Source: JAKZVK01 sp965261065 (GTDB lineage: Bacteria > Acidobacteriota > Terriglobia > Bryobacterales > UBA6623). From it: 64,000 bases of DNA. Positions 43,607 to 51,544 of this stretch are shown here, in pieces (position 1 is the first letter of the stretch; the number at the start of each line of letters is the position of its first letter). The position numbers and the translations under genes are program-made. The stretch lies in assembly GCA_965261065.1 (NCBI GenBank), contig OZ253444.1, positions 5,394,001-5,458,000 of the forward strand, read 5' to 3'. The notes beneath the pieces are model-generated. The model ran no database searches. It was not told where the DNA came from and saw nothing but the letters and a program-made list of their open reading frames with translations.

Positions 43607-44700
43607 TTGAATCCCGCAAATTATTATGACACTTTTTGATAGTTTGGAGCATCTATATATGTATGGGCAACCCCAAAGGTGTGAAGCGGGGTTTCAAGGC
43701 CCTGGAGAAGCGCCGTTTCGAAGCGATGCGGCTGCTCGACCAAGGCCACAATCAGTCCGAGACGGCAAGACGGCTGAAAGTCGCTCGCCAAACCGTCAGT
43801 GCGTGGCGGCGGCAATACCGCGAGCAGGGTGCGGCCGGACTCCGCCAGGCCGGGCGCGCCGGACGCAAGCCGCTCCTCGATGCCGCACAACGCGAACGCC
43901 TGACGTCGCTGTTGCTGGAAGGCCCGCAAGCCCACGGCTTCCCCACGCCCCTGTGGAGCTGTCCGCGGGTGGCTCGGCTGATCGGAGACGAGTTCGGGGT
44001 CGACTACCACGAAGGCCACGTCTGGAAGATCCTGCGAGCGCTCGACTGGAGCCCGCAACGCCCGGTCGGAAAGGCGCGCGAGCGCAACGAAGAGCAGATC
44101 CGCACCTGGAAGCGCAAGACCTGGACGCGCATTAAAAAAAAGCCCAAAACGAAGGCCGTACGCTCGTCTTCATCGACGAAAGCGGATTGAGTCAGAAGCC
44201 GCATCGCTGCCGCACCTGGGCGCCACGCGGCCAAACACCGGTGCTGCAGTTTAACTTCAATTGGGAGAAGCTTTCCGTCTCGGCGGGGCTGACGCTGCGT
44301 AACTTCTACTTTCGGCTCTATCCCGGTGCGATCGGCAAAGAGCAAGTGATCGACTTTCTCAAGGCGTTGGTACGTCATATCGATCGGCCGCTGCTGATCG
44401 TCTGGGACCGGCTGCCGGCGCACCGTAGCCGCCTGGTGCAAGAGTTCATCCAACTCTCCGAAGGCCACATCGCAACCGAGTACTTACCACCCTATGCGCC
44501 GGAGTTGAATCCGGTGGAATACATCTGGGCTTACTGGAAGCAGCACGAGTTGCCGAACGTCTGTCCGAAGGACTACGGCGAGCTGAACGAGCGGGCCCGC
44601 AAGGCACTCCGCCGCATGCACCGCAAACCGCGTTTGATCACGGCCTTCTGGAAACAGTCTTCTCTTTGCTTCGAGTGACGGGATATTATGCGGGACTCAA
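43607..44700 (+). mobile_element. IS630-family insertion sequence, copy B
   Basis: 1094 bp between TA dinucleotides (43605-43606 and 44701-44702), with the same inverted ends as copy A (TTGA(G/A)TCCCGCA). The orientation is opposite to copy A. It interrupts the DGR target gene near its 5' end, separating the first about 53 codons from the rest. Confidence 0.94.
43663..44678 (+). CDS. IS630 family transposase made by -1 frameshifting, copy B
   Basis: The frame starting MGNPKGVKRGFKALEKR (ATG 43663) encodes the helix-turn-helix half. The A8 run at 44134-44141 allows a -1 shift on A_AAA_AAG into the frame that ends at 44678. The shifted reading gives KKAQNEGRTLVFIDESGLSQ, with the first catalytic Asp, then LIVWDRLPAHRS and YAPELNPVEYIW with the second Asp and the Glu. 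Without the shift the first ORF stops at 44190 and lacks any catalytic residue. Confidence 0.88.
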
Positions 44701-45054
44701 TAGGTGCGCGCCTTCGAGGTCCGGCGTGACTTCGGGATGCTCTTGCCTCCACTGGTTCCAGGCCTCGACGCCTTGCTGGAGGATCTCAAGCGGCGTGACA
44801 ACCACCGGCTGGGCAGCGGCGTCGTCGGGGGGCTCTGGTGGCTGGCTGGGAGTTTGGCTCATCCTGGCGACCCCGAGGTGCTACTACTTGGAAAGAATAG
44901 CGCGAAAAGGCTAGGAAAGGCTGCTGGGGGTGGGAAAACATCGTGGCGTAAGCCCTCCAGGCTTGCCGCGGCTCGATTCTGAGAAACTCAGGACAGTGGG
45001 TAACCAGGCAGCGGGGTTGATAGCGGACCTGAGAACCGAGGAATCGGTCCTCGG

Positions 45055-45127
45055 GTCGCGGTAGGGATACCCGTTGCCGGGCACCCCCCGCACAGATCCG
45101 TGCGTGCGGCTTTCCCGCACACGGCTC
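45055..45127 (-). ncRNA. group II intron domains V and VI
   Basis: Domain V is the hairpin GAGCCGTGTGCGGGAAAGCC followed by GCACGCACGGATC (45127-45095), with the catalytic AGC triad in the 5' strand and a GAAA tetraloop. Domain VI (45094-45055) forms GGGTGCCCG-GCAA-CGGGTATCCC with an unpaired A near its 3' side, the expected branch-point position. Both elements look intact, so the RNA might still splice or move if an RT is supplied in trans. Confidence 0.8.
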
Positions 45128-45699
45128 CTATCTCGGATGATGGCGGCACCTGCCGCACGCCGTCGCGCCTCAGGGGACACGGCCTTCCGCCTCTGTGTGC
45201 GGCCCGTGTGCGACTCGTCGACGTTCTCCTCGATCAACCCGCTTCCCTCCAGCCCCTCCGCCAAGTGTCGGTCCTCTTTGTTCGGGGCCTTCGCCGGTAC
45301 TACCGGGCGGTCCGACTTCCCGGCGGCGTCCATGAAAGGCTTATCACTCATCGCTTTCCCTTTCCGGCCGGCGGTTTCTCACGCCGCCGGCACCGCCGGG
45401 ACCTCCTGGTTCCCACGCAAGAAGTTTCCAGACATGCGCGAAGGTTCTTCGCCTCCGCCGAGCCGGGCACGCTCTTGCGATGGCGATCGCGCCCGTGTGG
45501 CCTTCCGCATGCCTTGACTGCGTCGGCGCTCGAAAGCAAGCGTTTTCGGAGCTCAGTAGCCCTGCCTGTCCGTACCCCTGTCCGCGCTTCGCGTCCGGCC
45601 TTACGACCGGCCACGCAGGACTCGGGGTCAGGGTGGCTCGCTAGGCCTTCCCTGTACGACTCTTTCATTCGCGACTTCCTGCTGGTTTCACCAGCGCAC
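45055..45699 (-). mobile_element. group II intron with most of its reverse-transcriptase ORF deleted
   Basis: Read on the minus strand, the intron begins GTGCGC (45699-45694), the conserved group II 5' end, and finishes in a domain V/VI structure with 3' end GCGAC (45059-45055). The 5' half encodes in one frame the pseudo-peptide MKESYREGLASHPDPESC, typical of the structured leader of bacterial group II introns. An RT-like start (MSDKPFMDAAGKSDRPVVPA, ATG at 45351) runs only about 70 codons before fusing to domain V. So the RT, maturase and endonuclease parts are gone. The boundaries are fixed by comparison with the uninterrupted repeat at 16639-16772. Confidence 0.85.
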
Positions 45700-45882
45700 C
45701 AAGGCTGGAGCCTTACGCCACATCTCACCCGGACGCGCCGTGAGCACCCGAAAGTCGGGGGGCATGGGCGGTGAGAGCAACCCGCGGATCTCAAGACCGA
45801 GATCCGCGCTACGCGCTCCGAGTGATGGCCTGAAGCGCGGCGCAAAGTCAAGTTGGGATAGAATACGAGTCAGACAAGTCCT

Positions 45883-46017
45883 ATGGCGGAAAACGACAAG
45901 ACCTACAAGGCGGAGAACCTGGGCAGCGGCACCTTCGCCATCTCGAAACCCAAACGCAAACCCAAGAAGCTGCGGCAGTCGCGCGTCAAGAAGCCCCGGC
46001 GCGGCGCGCGCAAGTAA
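45883..46017 (+). CDS. small basic protein
   Basis: 44 residues, MAENDKTYKAENLGSGTFAI, then a Lys/Arg-rich tail (KPKRKPKKLRQSRVKKPRRG). It has an ATG start but no strong RBS. The charge suggests nucleic-acid or ribosome binding; no family is recognised. Codon use and the clean stop favour a real gene. Confidence 0.45.
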   Translation: MAENDKTYKAENLGSGTFAISKPKRKPKKLRQSRVKKPRRGARK

Positions 46018-46028
46018 CGGCGGCCATA

Positions 46029-46220
46029 GCCTGGATTTCTCACCACCCGACGTCCGAAGTACGCGATAAGGTCGCCATGACTTCGTTGCGCTTGCTTGCC
46101 GTGCTCAATGTACGTCCAGTACACCACAACCTCACACAAGCCAGGGCGCCAAGCGGCTCGGGCCTCGTCCTGACAACCTTCTCACGCACTTCGCCTCGCC
46201 GCGTGGTGAGAAACCCAGGC
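46029..46220. repeat. MITE-like element with 18-bp inverted ends
   Basis: GCCTGGATTTCTCACCAC (46029-46046) is complementary to GTGGTGAGAAACCCAGGC (46203-46220) with one mismatch. The 192 bp between the outer ends contain no credible gene. No direct flanking duplication is obvious. Confidence 0.6.
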
Positions 46221-46249
46221 CGGCAACCCTCGCCCGCGGGACAGAAAAA

Positions 46250-46304
46250 GGCCCTGCAGGGATGGAGGCGTTCCCGTGGTCCGTCGGGTACTCCCTGCAG
46301 GGCC
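46250..46304. terminator. strong hairpin before the small membrane ORF (possible bidirectional terminator)
   Basis: GGCCCTGCAGGGA (46250-46262) pairs perfectly with TCCCTGCAGGGCC (46292-46304) across a 29-nt loop; each arm is itself nearly palindromic. There is no long T-run, so termination is only one option; it may be a dispersed palindrome. The AAAAAGG just left of the stem would read as a T-tract for minus-strand transcripts, fitting the end of the ORF at 46322-46477. Confidence 0.4.
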
Positions 46305-46321
46305 TGACTCAGTGGACGAGT

Positions 46322-46477
46322 CTAGCGTGGCTTCTCCGGTCCCGCCGGCTCCCGGCGGACGCCCGGGGCCACGACCCGCACGAGCGCTCGCAGCACGCCC
46401 CACTGCAGGGCCAGCGCGAAGCCGAACGACGCGGCTAAAACCAGGCTTGCCAGAACCAGTTGACCGATGCTATCCAC
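46322..46477 (-). CDS. possible small single-pass membrane protein
   Basis: 51 residues from GTG 46477: MDSIGQLVLASLVLAASFGF continues ALALQWGVLRALVRVV, one long membrane helix followed by a basic/Pro-rich tail (RREPAGPEKPR). The layout resembles small acidobacterial membrane proteins of unknown role. The start lacks a clear RBS. A hairpin with a T-tract on this strand lies right after the stop. Confidence 0.4.
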   Translation of the reverse strand: MDSIGQLVLASLVLAASFGFALALQWGVLRALVRVVAPGVRREPAGPEKPR

Positions 46478-46682
46478 GTGGTTGGGGATAGCAACAAGGG
46501 TGCCAAAGCCGAAACAGTCGGTTTTCGGAGGTTTCCGGCTATCTGATCTCCGAACGAGCCGGAAAGTTTTACGCCGTGGGGCGGCGCGGTGTGTAAGAAC
46601 TACGTGCCCGTGATGGAATCGCCCGCGGAGTAATAGTATGTACAATGATGTGAGTACGAACGCATAGAGCCGAGCGCGGTGG

Positions 46683-46979
46683 ATGCAGTTCGAATGGGGC
46701 GACGAGAAGGATCGGCGCAACCTTGCCAAGCACAAGGTGAGTTTCGAGACAGCCCGTCTTGTGTTCGACGATCCGTTAGCTGTGAGTGTGCGGCATACCG
46801 TGGTCGGAGACGAGGAGCGCTGGCGGACCCTGGGCCGGGTCGGAGGCGTTGTGGTCCTTCTCGTCGCCCACACCTATCGGTGCGATGCGCAGGACGAGAT
46901 CATTCGTATCATCTCGGCGCGCAAGGCCACACCTCGGGAGCGGAGAATCTATGAGCATCAGCCACAGACAGGCGAGTAG
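46683..46979 (+). CDS. BrnT-family toxin
   Basis: 98 residues beginning MQFEWGDEKDRRNLAKHKVS, the BrnT signature. It continues FETARLVFDDPLAVSVRHTV, EERWRTLGRVGGVVVLLVAH and IIRIISARKATPRERRIYE. BrnT is a RelE-fold RNase. The antitoxin gene overlaps its end by 29 nt, as in known brnTA operons. Confidence 0.9.
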   Translation: MQFEWGDEKDRRNLAKHKVSFETARLVFDDPLAVSVRHTVVGDEERWRTLGRVGGVVVLLVAHTYRCDAQDEIIRIISARKATPRERRIYEHQPQTGE

Positions 46980-47211
46980 CGAATTGACGGCGCTGCAGCA
47001 TCAGAGCGACGATGACATCGATCTCTCCGACATTCCTGAGCTGACAGACGCGAGCCGGGCGGTGATCGGCAAGTTCTATCGGCCGATCAAGAAGCCGGTC
47101 ACGATCCGTCTGGACGCGGACGTGTTGGGCTGGCTGAAAGCCAAGGGCGCGGGCTATCAGACACGGATCAATACGATCCTGCGTCAGGCGATGGAGCGAG
47201 AGGGCGGCTAG
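46951..47211 (+). CDS. BrnA-like antitoxin
   Basis: 86 residues from ATG 46951. The acidic middle (DDDIDLSDIPELTDASRAVI) is followed by KPVTIRLDADVLGWLKAKG and YQTRINTILRQAMERE, the BrnA DNA-binding C-terminus. It forms a TA pair with the overlapping BrnT and should autorepress the operon. Confidence 0.88.
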   Translation: MSISHRQASSELTALQHQSDDDIDLSDIPELTDASRAVIGKFYRPIKKPVTIRLDADVLGWLKAKGAGYQTRINTILRQAMEREGG

Positions 47212-47243
47212 CTGCGAGCCTCGCCGCCGATGCCGTCTCGCAA

Positions 47244-47543
47244 ATGGCCAACCCACAATCGACTAGAATGTACATCGTCCATGGCCGGGTGCAGGGCGTC
47301 GGCTTTCGCTACTTCGTCGAGCGGGCGGCCCGCGACTTAGGCTTGGCAGGGTACGTCAAGAACCGCGCCGACTCCACCGTCGAGGTCTACGCCGTGGGCG
47401 GCCGCGAGCCACTCGACCGCTTGGAGCAGCATCTGTGGGCCGGGCCGTCGTTCGCCCGCGTGGACTCTGTCGAGCGGCGGGAGACCGATCAGGAACCGAC
47501 CCCGGACCACAGAAGCGACTCGGGGTTTAGAATCGAGTACTGA
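47244..47543 (+). CDS. acyP: acylphosphatase
   Basis: 99 residues. The active-site loop is VHGRVQGVGFRYFVERAARD, containing the catalytic Arg, and the second essential residue is the Asn in GLAGYVKNRADSTVEVYA. It hydrolyses acylphosphates. ATG 47268 (MYIVHGRV) is an alternative start. The product runs into the apt gene 17 bp later on the same strand. Confidence 0.92.
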   Translation: MANPQSTRMYIVHGRVQGVGFRYFVERAARDLGLAGYVKNRADSTVEVYAVGGREPLDRLEQHLWAGPSFARVDSVERRETDQEPTPDHRSDSGFRIEY

Positions 47544-47560
47544 AGGATAGAAACAGACTT

Positions 47561-48136
47561 ATGCCGACCCAAGGATCTTCGGGTACCGTGTCAGGGGCCG
47601 CCGCGCCAAACATCGAGGGGGAACTCAAGAAGCTTATCCGCGAAGTGCCCGACTTCCCCAAGCCGGGGATTCTGTTCTACGACATCACAACGTTGCTCCG
47701 CGATGCCACCGGCTTGGAGGTGATGCTGCGCGAGATGTCATCTCCCTTCGAGAACGACCGTCCGGACCTCGTGGTGGGCGTCGAGGCGCGGGGCTTCGTT
47801 TTCGGGGCGGCCATGGCCAAGCAGCTCAACGCGGGCTTCGTCCCTGTGCGTAAGCTCAATAAACTGCCCGCCGAAACCGTGCAAGTGAGCTACGAGCTCG
47901 AGTACGGCGAGGACACGTTGGAAGTCCATCGCGATGCGATCGAGCCCGGCCAGAAGGTGCTCGTCGTGGACGATCTTCTCGCCACCGGCGGCACCGCGGC
48001 CGCCACCTGCCGGCTGATCGAGCAGCTCGGCGGCGAGGTCACCGCACTGGCGTTTGCGGTCGAACTGACCTTCCTCAACGGCCGCGACAAGCTCGACGGA
48101 TACGAGATCTTTTCCCTGTTGCAGTACCACGAGTAG
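47561..48136 (+). CDS. apt: adenine phosphoribosyltransferase
   Basis: 191 residues. It converts adenine and PRPP to AMP (purine salvage). The N-terminus has about 18 extra residues, then IREVPDFPKPGILFYDITTL, VGVEARGFVFGAAMAKQLNA, VPVRKLNKLP and the PRPP-binding loop KVLVVDDLLATGGTAAAT. All expected motifs are intact. It is followed 1 bp later by ispE. Confidence 0.95.
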   Translation: MPTQGSSGTVSGAAAPNIEGELKKLIREVPDFPKPGILFYDITTLLRDATGLEVMLREMSSPFENDRPDLVVGVEARGFVFGAAMAKQLNAGFVPVRKLNKLPAETVQVSYELEYGEDTLEVHRDAIEPGQKVLVVDDLLATGGTAAATCRLIEQLGGEVTALAFAVELTFLNGRDKLDGYEIFSLLQYHE

Positions 48137-48137
48137 C

Positions 48138-49061
48138 ATGCCCACCTTGTCGGGCCGCGCGCCGGCCAAGGTGAACCTCAGCCTTAAGGTGCTCGGCCGC
48201 CGCCGGGACGGGTTTCACGAGCTGCGCACGGTCTTTCAAACCGTCTCGCTTGCAGACCGGCTGAGCGTTACCTACTCGCCGCGCGGCCGCGCCGGCGTCA
48301 CGATCGACTGCAACCAAGCCGAACTCGCCAACGACGACAACCTCGCCGCCCGCGCCGCCCGCGACTTGCTCGCAGCCGGACCCTGGCGTGGCCGGGTGCG
48401 GATCGACTTGGTGAAACACATCCCTCACGGCGCGGGGCTGGGAGGCGGTTCGAGCGACGCCGCGGCCGTTCTGCTGGCGCTGCGGCGGCTGTTGCGACCC
48501 GCCCCGGACGCGCGCCTGCTCTTCGAGATCGCTGCCGCTCTCGGAAGCGACGTGCCGTTCTTCCTTGTTGGGGGAACAGCCGTGGGCGTGGGCCGTGGCG
48601 AGGAGGTATACCCTCTGCCCGAGTCGCCGCGGCGATGGGTGGTGATCTGGACGCCGGAGGTGAAAGTCCCCACCGCCGACGCCTATCGCGCCCTCGCCCG
48701 GAAGCGCCCGCGTTTGACACCCGGCGACAAGCTCAATATCATAAGAGGCTTCGGCTCAGCGATTTGTGTCTCTGAGCTGGGCGAGGCGCAAGATCTCACA
48801 GGAGACCTGCCAGAGATTTTCGAAAACGACTTCGAAGAAGTAATCTTCCACCAATTTCCCCAGATCGAAGCAGGGAAGAATCGCTTGGTACAGCTCGGTG
48901 CTTCTCAAGCGATGCTGTCCGGCAGCGGATCAGCCGTGTTCGGGCTGTTCCTCGACCGGACTCTTGCGGAGAACGCGCGGCGAGGTTTGGCCGCTCTTCC
49001 CGGCGAAGCTTTTCTCGCCCGAACATTGAGCCGGCGAGCGTATCGCCGATTGTGGGATTGA
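48138..49061 (+). CDS. ispE: 4-diphosphocytidyl-2-C-methyl-D-erythritol kinase
   Basis: 307 residues, a GHMP kinase of the MEP isoprenoid pathway. APAKVNLSLKVLGRRRDGFH is the substrate-binding N-terminus, HIPHGAGLGGGSSDAAAVLL is the ATP-binding glycine-rich loop, ALGSDVPFFLVGGTAVGVGR holds the catalytic Asp, and GASQAMLSGSGSAVFGLF is motif 3. The order ispE-prs-rplY-pth is common in Acidobacteriota. It starts 1 bp after apt. Confidence 0.95.
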   Translation: MPTLSGRAPAKVNLSLKVLGRRRDGFHELRTVFQTVSLADRLSVTYSPRGRAGVTIDCNQAELANDDNLAARAARDLLAAGPWRGRVRIDLVKHIPHGAGLGGGSSDAAAVLLALRRLLRPAPDARLLFEIAAALGSDVPFFLVGGTAVGVGRGEEVYPLPESPRRWVVIWTPEVKVPTADAYRALARKRPRLTPGDKLNIIRGFGSAICVSELGEAQDLTGDLPEIFENDFEEVIFHQFPQIEAGKNRLVQLGASQAMLSGSGSAVFGLFLDRTLAENARRGLAALPGEAFLARTLSRRAYRRLWD

Positions 49062-49156
49062 GCGGACCCGAAAGCGCCTCTTCAGGGGTCGGGGGTTGAC
49101 TCGGGGAGCGCGTTGCCCGCCGAACAGGTTGAGGCATTGCGCTGTGAGGAAGCACT

Positions 49157-50128
49157 TTGGCTGCACCGCAGTTGGCAACAACAATGAATCGTGATCGGCT
49201 GAAGGTTTTTACCGGGAGCGCCAACCCGAAGTTGGCCCAGGACATCTGCCAGCATCTCGGTGTTCCGGTAGCCGACTGCATGTTGAAGAGGTTTTCCGAT
49301 GGCGAGATCTGGCTACAAGTTGAAGAGAACGTGCGTGGCGCTGACGTCTTCGTCATCCAGTCGACCTCGACGCCGGTGGATCACCACCTCATGGAGTTGT
49401 TGCTCATGATGGATGCGCTCCGCCGCGCCTCGGCCAAGCGCATTACGCCGGTGCTGCCGTATTACGGCTATGGCCGCCAAGACCGCAAGGACAAGCCGCG
49501 CGTGCCGATCTCGGCCAAGCTGGTCGCCAGCCTGCTTGTCACCGCCGGCGCCGACCGCATCCTCGCGCTCGACCTTCACGCCGCGCAGATCCAGGGCTTC
49601 TTCGACGTGCCCGTCGATCATCTCTTCGCTACCCCGGTGATGGTGGACCATATCACCACGCTTAGGTTGGAAAACCTCACGGTGGTTTCGCCCGATCCCG
49701 GCGGCGTGGAACGCGCCCGGGCGTTCGCCAAGCGTCTCGACGCGCAACTCGCCATCATCGACAAGCGCCGCGAGCAGGCCAACGTCGCCGACGTGATGAA
49801 CGTCATCGGCGACGTGAAGGGACGCACCTGCATGATCGTCGACGACATGGTCGACACGGCGGGTACGCTGGTCAAGTCCGCCGATGCGTTGCTCGAGCAC
49901 GGCGCGGCCGCCGTCTACGCCTGCTGCACGCACCCGGTGCTTTCCGGATCGGCGCTGAAGAAAATCAGTAAGTCATCCCTCACCGAGTTAGTCGTCACCG
50001 ACTCGATCCCCTTGCGGGACGAAGCGCTCCAGTGCGGGCGGATTCGTCAGTTAAGTGTGGCGCTGCTGCTGGCGCAGGCGATTGAATCGATTCACGAGGA
50101 GACCTCGATCAGCCGGCTGTTTGTGTGA
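49157..50128 (+). CDS. prs: ribose-phosphate pyrophosphokinase
   Basis: About 314-323 residues; it makes PRPP from ribose-5-phosphate and ATP. LKVFTGSANPKLAQDICQHL, RFSDGEIWLQVEENVRGADV (as KRFSDGE), YYGYGRQDRKDKPRVPISAK (ATP/flexible loop), LDLHAAQIQGFFDVPVDHLF and CMIVDDMVDTAGTLVKSADA (PRPP loop) are all present. TTG 49157 has GAGGAAG seven bases upstream; ATG 49184 (MNRDRLKVF) fits homologues better but lacks an RBS. The 95-bp spacer after ispE contains no tRNA that I can find. Confidence 0.95.
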   Translation: MAAPQLATTMNRDRLKVFTGSANPKLAQDICQHLGVPVADCMLKRFSDGEIWLQVEENVRGADVFVIQSTSTPVDHHLMELLLMMDALRRASAKRITPVLPYYGYGRQDRKDKPRVPISAKLVASLLVTAGADRILALDLHAAQIQGFFDVPVDHLFATPVMVDHITTLRLENLTVVSPDPGGVERARAFAKRLDAQLAIIDKRREQANVADVMNVIGDVKGRTCMIVDDMVDTAGTLVKSADALLEHGAAAVYACCTHPVLSGSALKKISKSSLTELVVTDSIPLRDEALQCGRIRQLSVALLLAQAIESIHEETSISRLFV

Positions 50129-50146
50129 GCCGCTAGGAGTTTCGTC

Positions 50147-50839
50147 ATGCAACAACAGATTGAGATGGACGCCCAGGTGCGGGATGAGCGCGGCAAGAAC
50201 GCCGCCGGCCGTCTGCGCGTGGCCGGTAGGCTTCCCGCGGTCGTGTACGGGCTCGGGAAGGACTCGATCGCGATCACCATCGACACCGCGCAGATCACCC
50301 GCATCTTGCAGTCGGCCTCAGGCCACAACCAAATCGTGAACCTGACCGTTGGCAAGGAAAAGGCTTCGGTGTTGGCGTCGGACTGGCAGATCGACCCCCT
50401 CAAGGGCCACCTGCTGCATGTGGATCTGCTTCGCGTGGACCTGAAGAAAACGGTCGACGTGATGGTGCCGATCGAGATCGTGGGCGTCTCGCTCGGTGTC
50501 CGCGAACAAGGGGCGCTCGATGAGATCGTCTCGCGCGAGGTGGAACTGCGCGCCTTGCCGTTGAAGGTTCCGAGGACGATTCCCATCGAGGTCACTGAGC
50601 TGGAGATCGGGGACGTGATTCGAGTCAAGGACCTCGACGCGATCGAAGACGTGACCATCCTGAGCCAGCCCGATCGCGTCTTGATGCACGTCATCGCACC
50701 GAAGGTAATCGAAGAAGACGAGCCGGAGACCGAGGAAGGTGTCGTGGCCGAGGGCGCTGAGGGTGCCGAGGGCGGAGCCGAGGAGGCCGCGGGCGAAGAG
50801 AAGGACAAGGGCCAGGACAAGCGCAAGGAGAGGGACTAG
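50147..50839 (+). CDS. rplY: 50S ribosomal protein L25/general stress protein Ctc
   Basis: 230 residues of the long (CTC) type. The 5S-rRNA-binding domain is MDAQVRDERGKNAAGRLRVA, LPAVVYGLGKDSIAITID and LLHVDLLRVDLKKTVDVMVP. The TL5-like C-terminal domain is REVELRALPLKVPRTIPIEV and EIGDVIRVKDL. A charged Glu/Gly/Lys tail follows (from about residue 188: EEDEPETEEG onward), an extension beyond the family core. Confidence 0.93.
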   Translation: MQQQIEMDAQVRDERGKNAAGRLRVAGRLPAVVYGLGKDSIAITIDTAQITRILQSASGHNQIVNLTVGKEKASVLASDWQIDPLKGHLLHVDLLRVDLKKTVDVMVPIEIVGVSLGVREQGALDEIVSREVELRALPLKVPRTIPIEVTELEIGDVIRVKDLDAIEDVTILSQPDRVLMHVIAPKVIEEDEPETEEGVVAEGAEGAEGGAEEAAGEEKDKGQDKRKERD

Positions 50840-50860
50840 AGGGCCGGAGCGTGATGAGTC

Positions 50861-51544
50861 ATGGCCGTCTGGCGCTGGCTGGAGCGTTTGCGCGCGCCGG
50901 GGCCGGCGGGTTCGTTGCCGAAGTCGGGCGGTGCCTCGGCGGTGCGGCGGGAACCGCAGCATCTCATTGTGGGGCTCGGTAATCCCGGTCCCAAGTATGA
51001 GCTGACGCCGCACAACTTGGGTTTTTTGACGCTCGATCGGTTGGCGGAAGAAGAAGGAATCCGGTTCGGCCGGCGCGAAGGCAATGCGCTGGTCGGACAA
51101 GGTGAAGTGAGCGGCAAGCCGGTGTTGTTGGCCAAGCCGCTGTCGTACATGAACCGCAGTGGCGGTCCGGTCAAAGTGCTGCTCGACAAGTATCAGCTCG
51201 ACCCCGGATGCTTGCTGCTGGTTTATGACGAATTGGCGCTTCCCTGGAGCACGCTTCGCATACGCGAGCGCGGCTCGGCCGGGGGGCACAACGGGGTGCA
51301 GTCGGTGATCGGTTCGGTCCGGTCGAGTGACTTCACCCGTCTACGGCTGGGCATTGGTCCCGGCCATCAGGTGGATGATGGGGCAGCGTACGTTTTGCGG
51401 CCCTTTCGTCGTGGTGAAATGAACGAACTGGAGGATCTGCTGGGACGTGCGGCTGACGCCGTCCGGTCGGTCCTATCCGAAGGCGCCTCCAAGGCCATGT
51501 CGGTATTCAACCGGCGCGCCCAAGGATCAACAGAGGAAAAATGA
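50861..51544 (+). CDS. pth: peptidyl-tRNA hydrolase
   Basis: 227 residues, including about 33 extra at the N-terminus (MAVWRWLERLRAPGPAGSLP) before the core HLIVGLGNPGPKYELTPHNL. The catalytic His is in TPHNLGF. Substrate residues are in AKPLSYMNRSGGPV and LLLVYDELALPW, and GSAGGHNGVQSVIGS is typical. It recycles peptidyl-tRNA. Its stop overlaps rpsF by 4 nt. An internal start nearer the core was not favoured because no RBS precedes it. Confidence 0.93.
   Translation: MAVWRWLERLRAPGPAGSLPKSGGASAVRREPQHLIVGLGNPGPKYELTPHNLGFLTLDRLAEEEGIRFGRREGNALVGQGEVSGKPVLLAKPLSYMNRSGGPVKVLLDKYQLDPGCLLLVYDELALPWSTLRIRERGSAGGHNGVQSVIGSVRSSDFTRLRLGIGPGHQVDDGAAYVLRPFRRGEMNELEDLLGRAADAVRSVLSEGASKAMSVFNRRAQGSTEEK

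Larger units (their letters stand above)
41675..44862 (-). pseudogene. DGR target protein: pentapeptide repeats, membrane region and FGE-sulfatase domain; split by IS630 and frameshifted
   Basis: The N-terminus starts at 44862 (MSQTPSQPPEPPDDAAAQ) and runs to EGAH, where IS630 copy B sits. It resumes at 43604 with DHFNLSNADLRDIDFGQATL (pentapeptide repeats). About five membrane helices follow (43350-42700), then a second pentapeptide block (NLRYAKAQGAFLAKADLSEA). The last part is an FGE-sulfatase domain: IPAGPFDMGC, EVTAMAYMDFEND, WQGAKAYCESAGGRLP and TEAEWEYAARGG. The frame shifts near 42021-42030, and the other frame continues NANELTHDDANFDG, GLYDMAGNVWEWTADRYEED and RILRGGSWYSNPTYLRVSNR to GFRCAREVSP. 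The final 33 codons contain the variable repeat. Removing the IS and one TA restores the frame at that junction. Confidence 0.88.
44943..45721. repeat. 'GTGGCGTAAG' palindromic repeat split by a group II intron
   Basis: The left part (44943-45054: GTGGCGTAAGCCCTCCAGGC to GAACCGAGGAATCGGTCCTC and GG) and the right part (45700-45721: CAAGGCTGGAGCCTTACGCC and AC) join to a normal copy of the repeat seen intact at 16639-16772. The intervening 645 bp are the intron. Confidence 0.8.

Noticed and set aside
45100..45774. A 224-codon plus-strand ORF over the group II intron
   Set aside because: It is antisense to the intron leader and the RT start; domain V/VI on the minus strand explain the sequence better.
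49062..49156. Possible tRNA between ispE and prs, as in some related genomes
   Set aside because: I could not find a T-loop or acceptor pairing in the 95-bp spacer.
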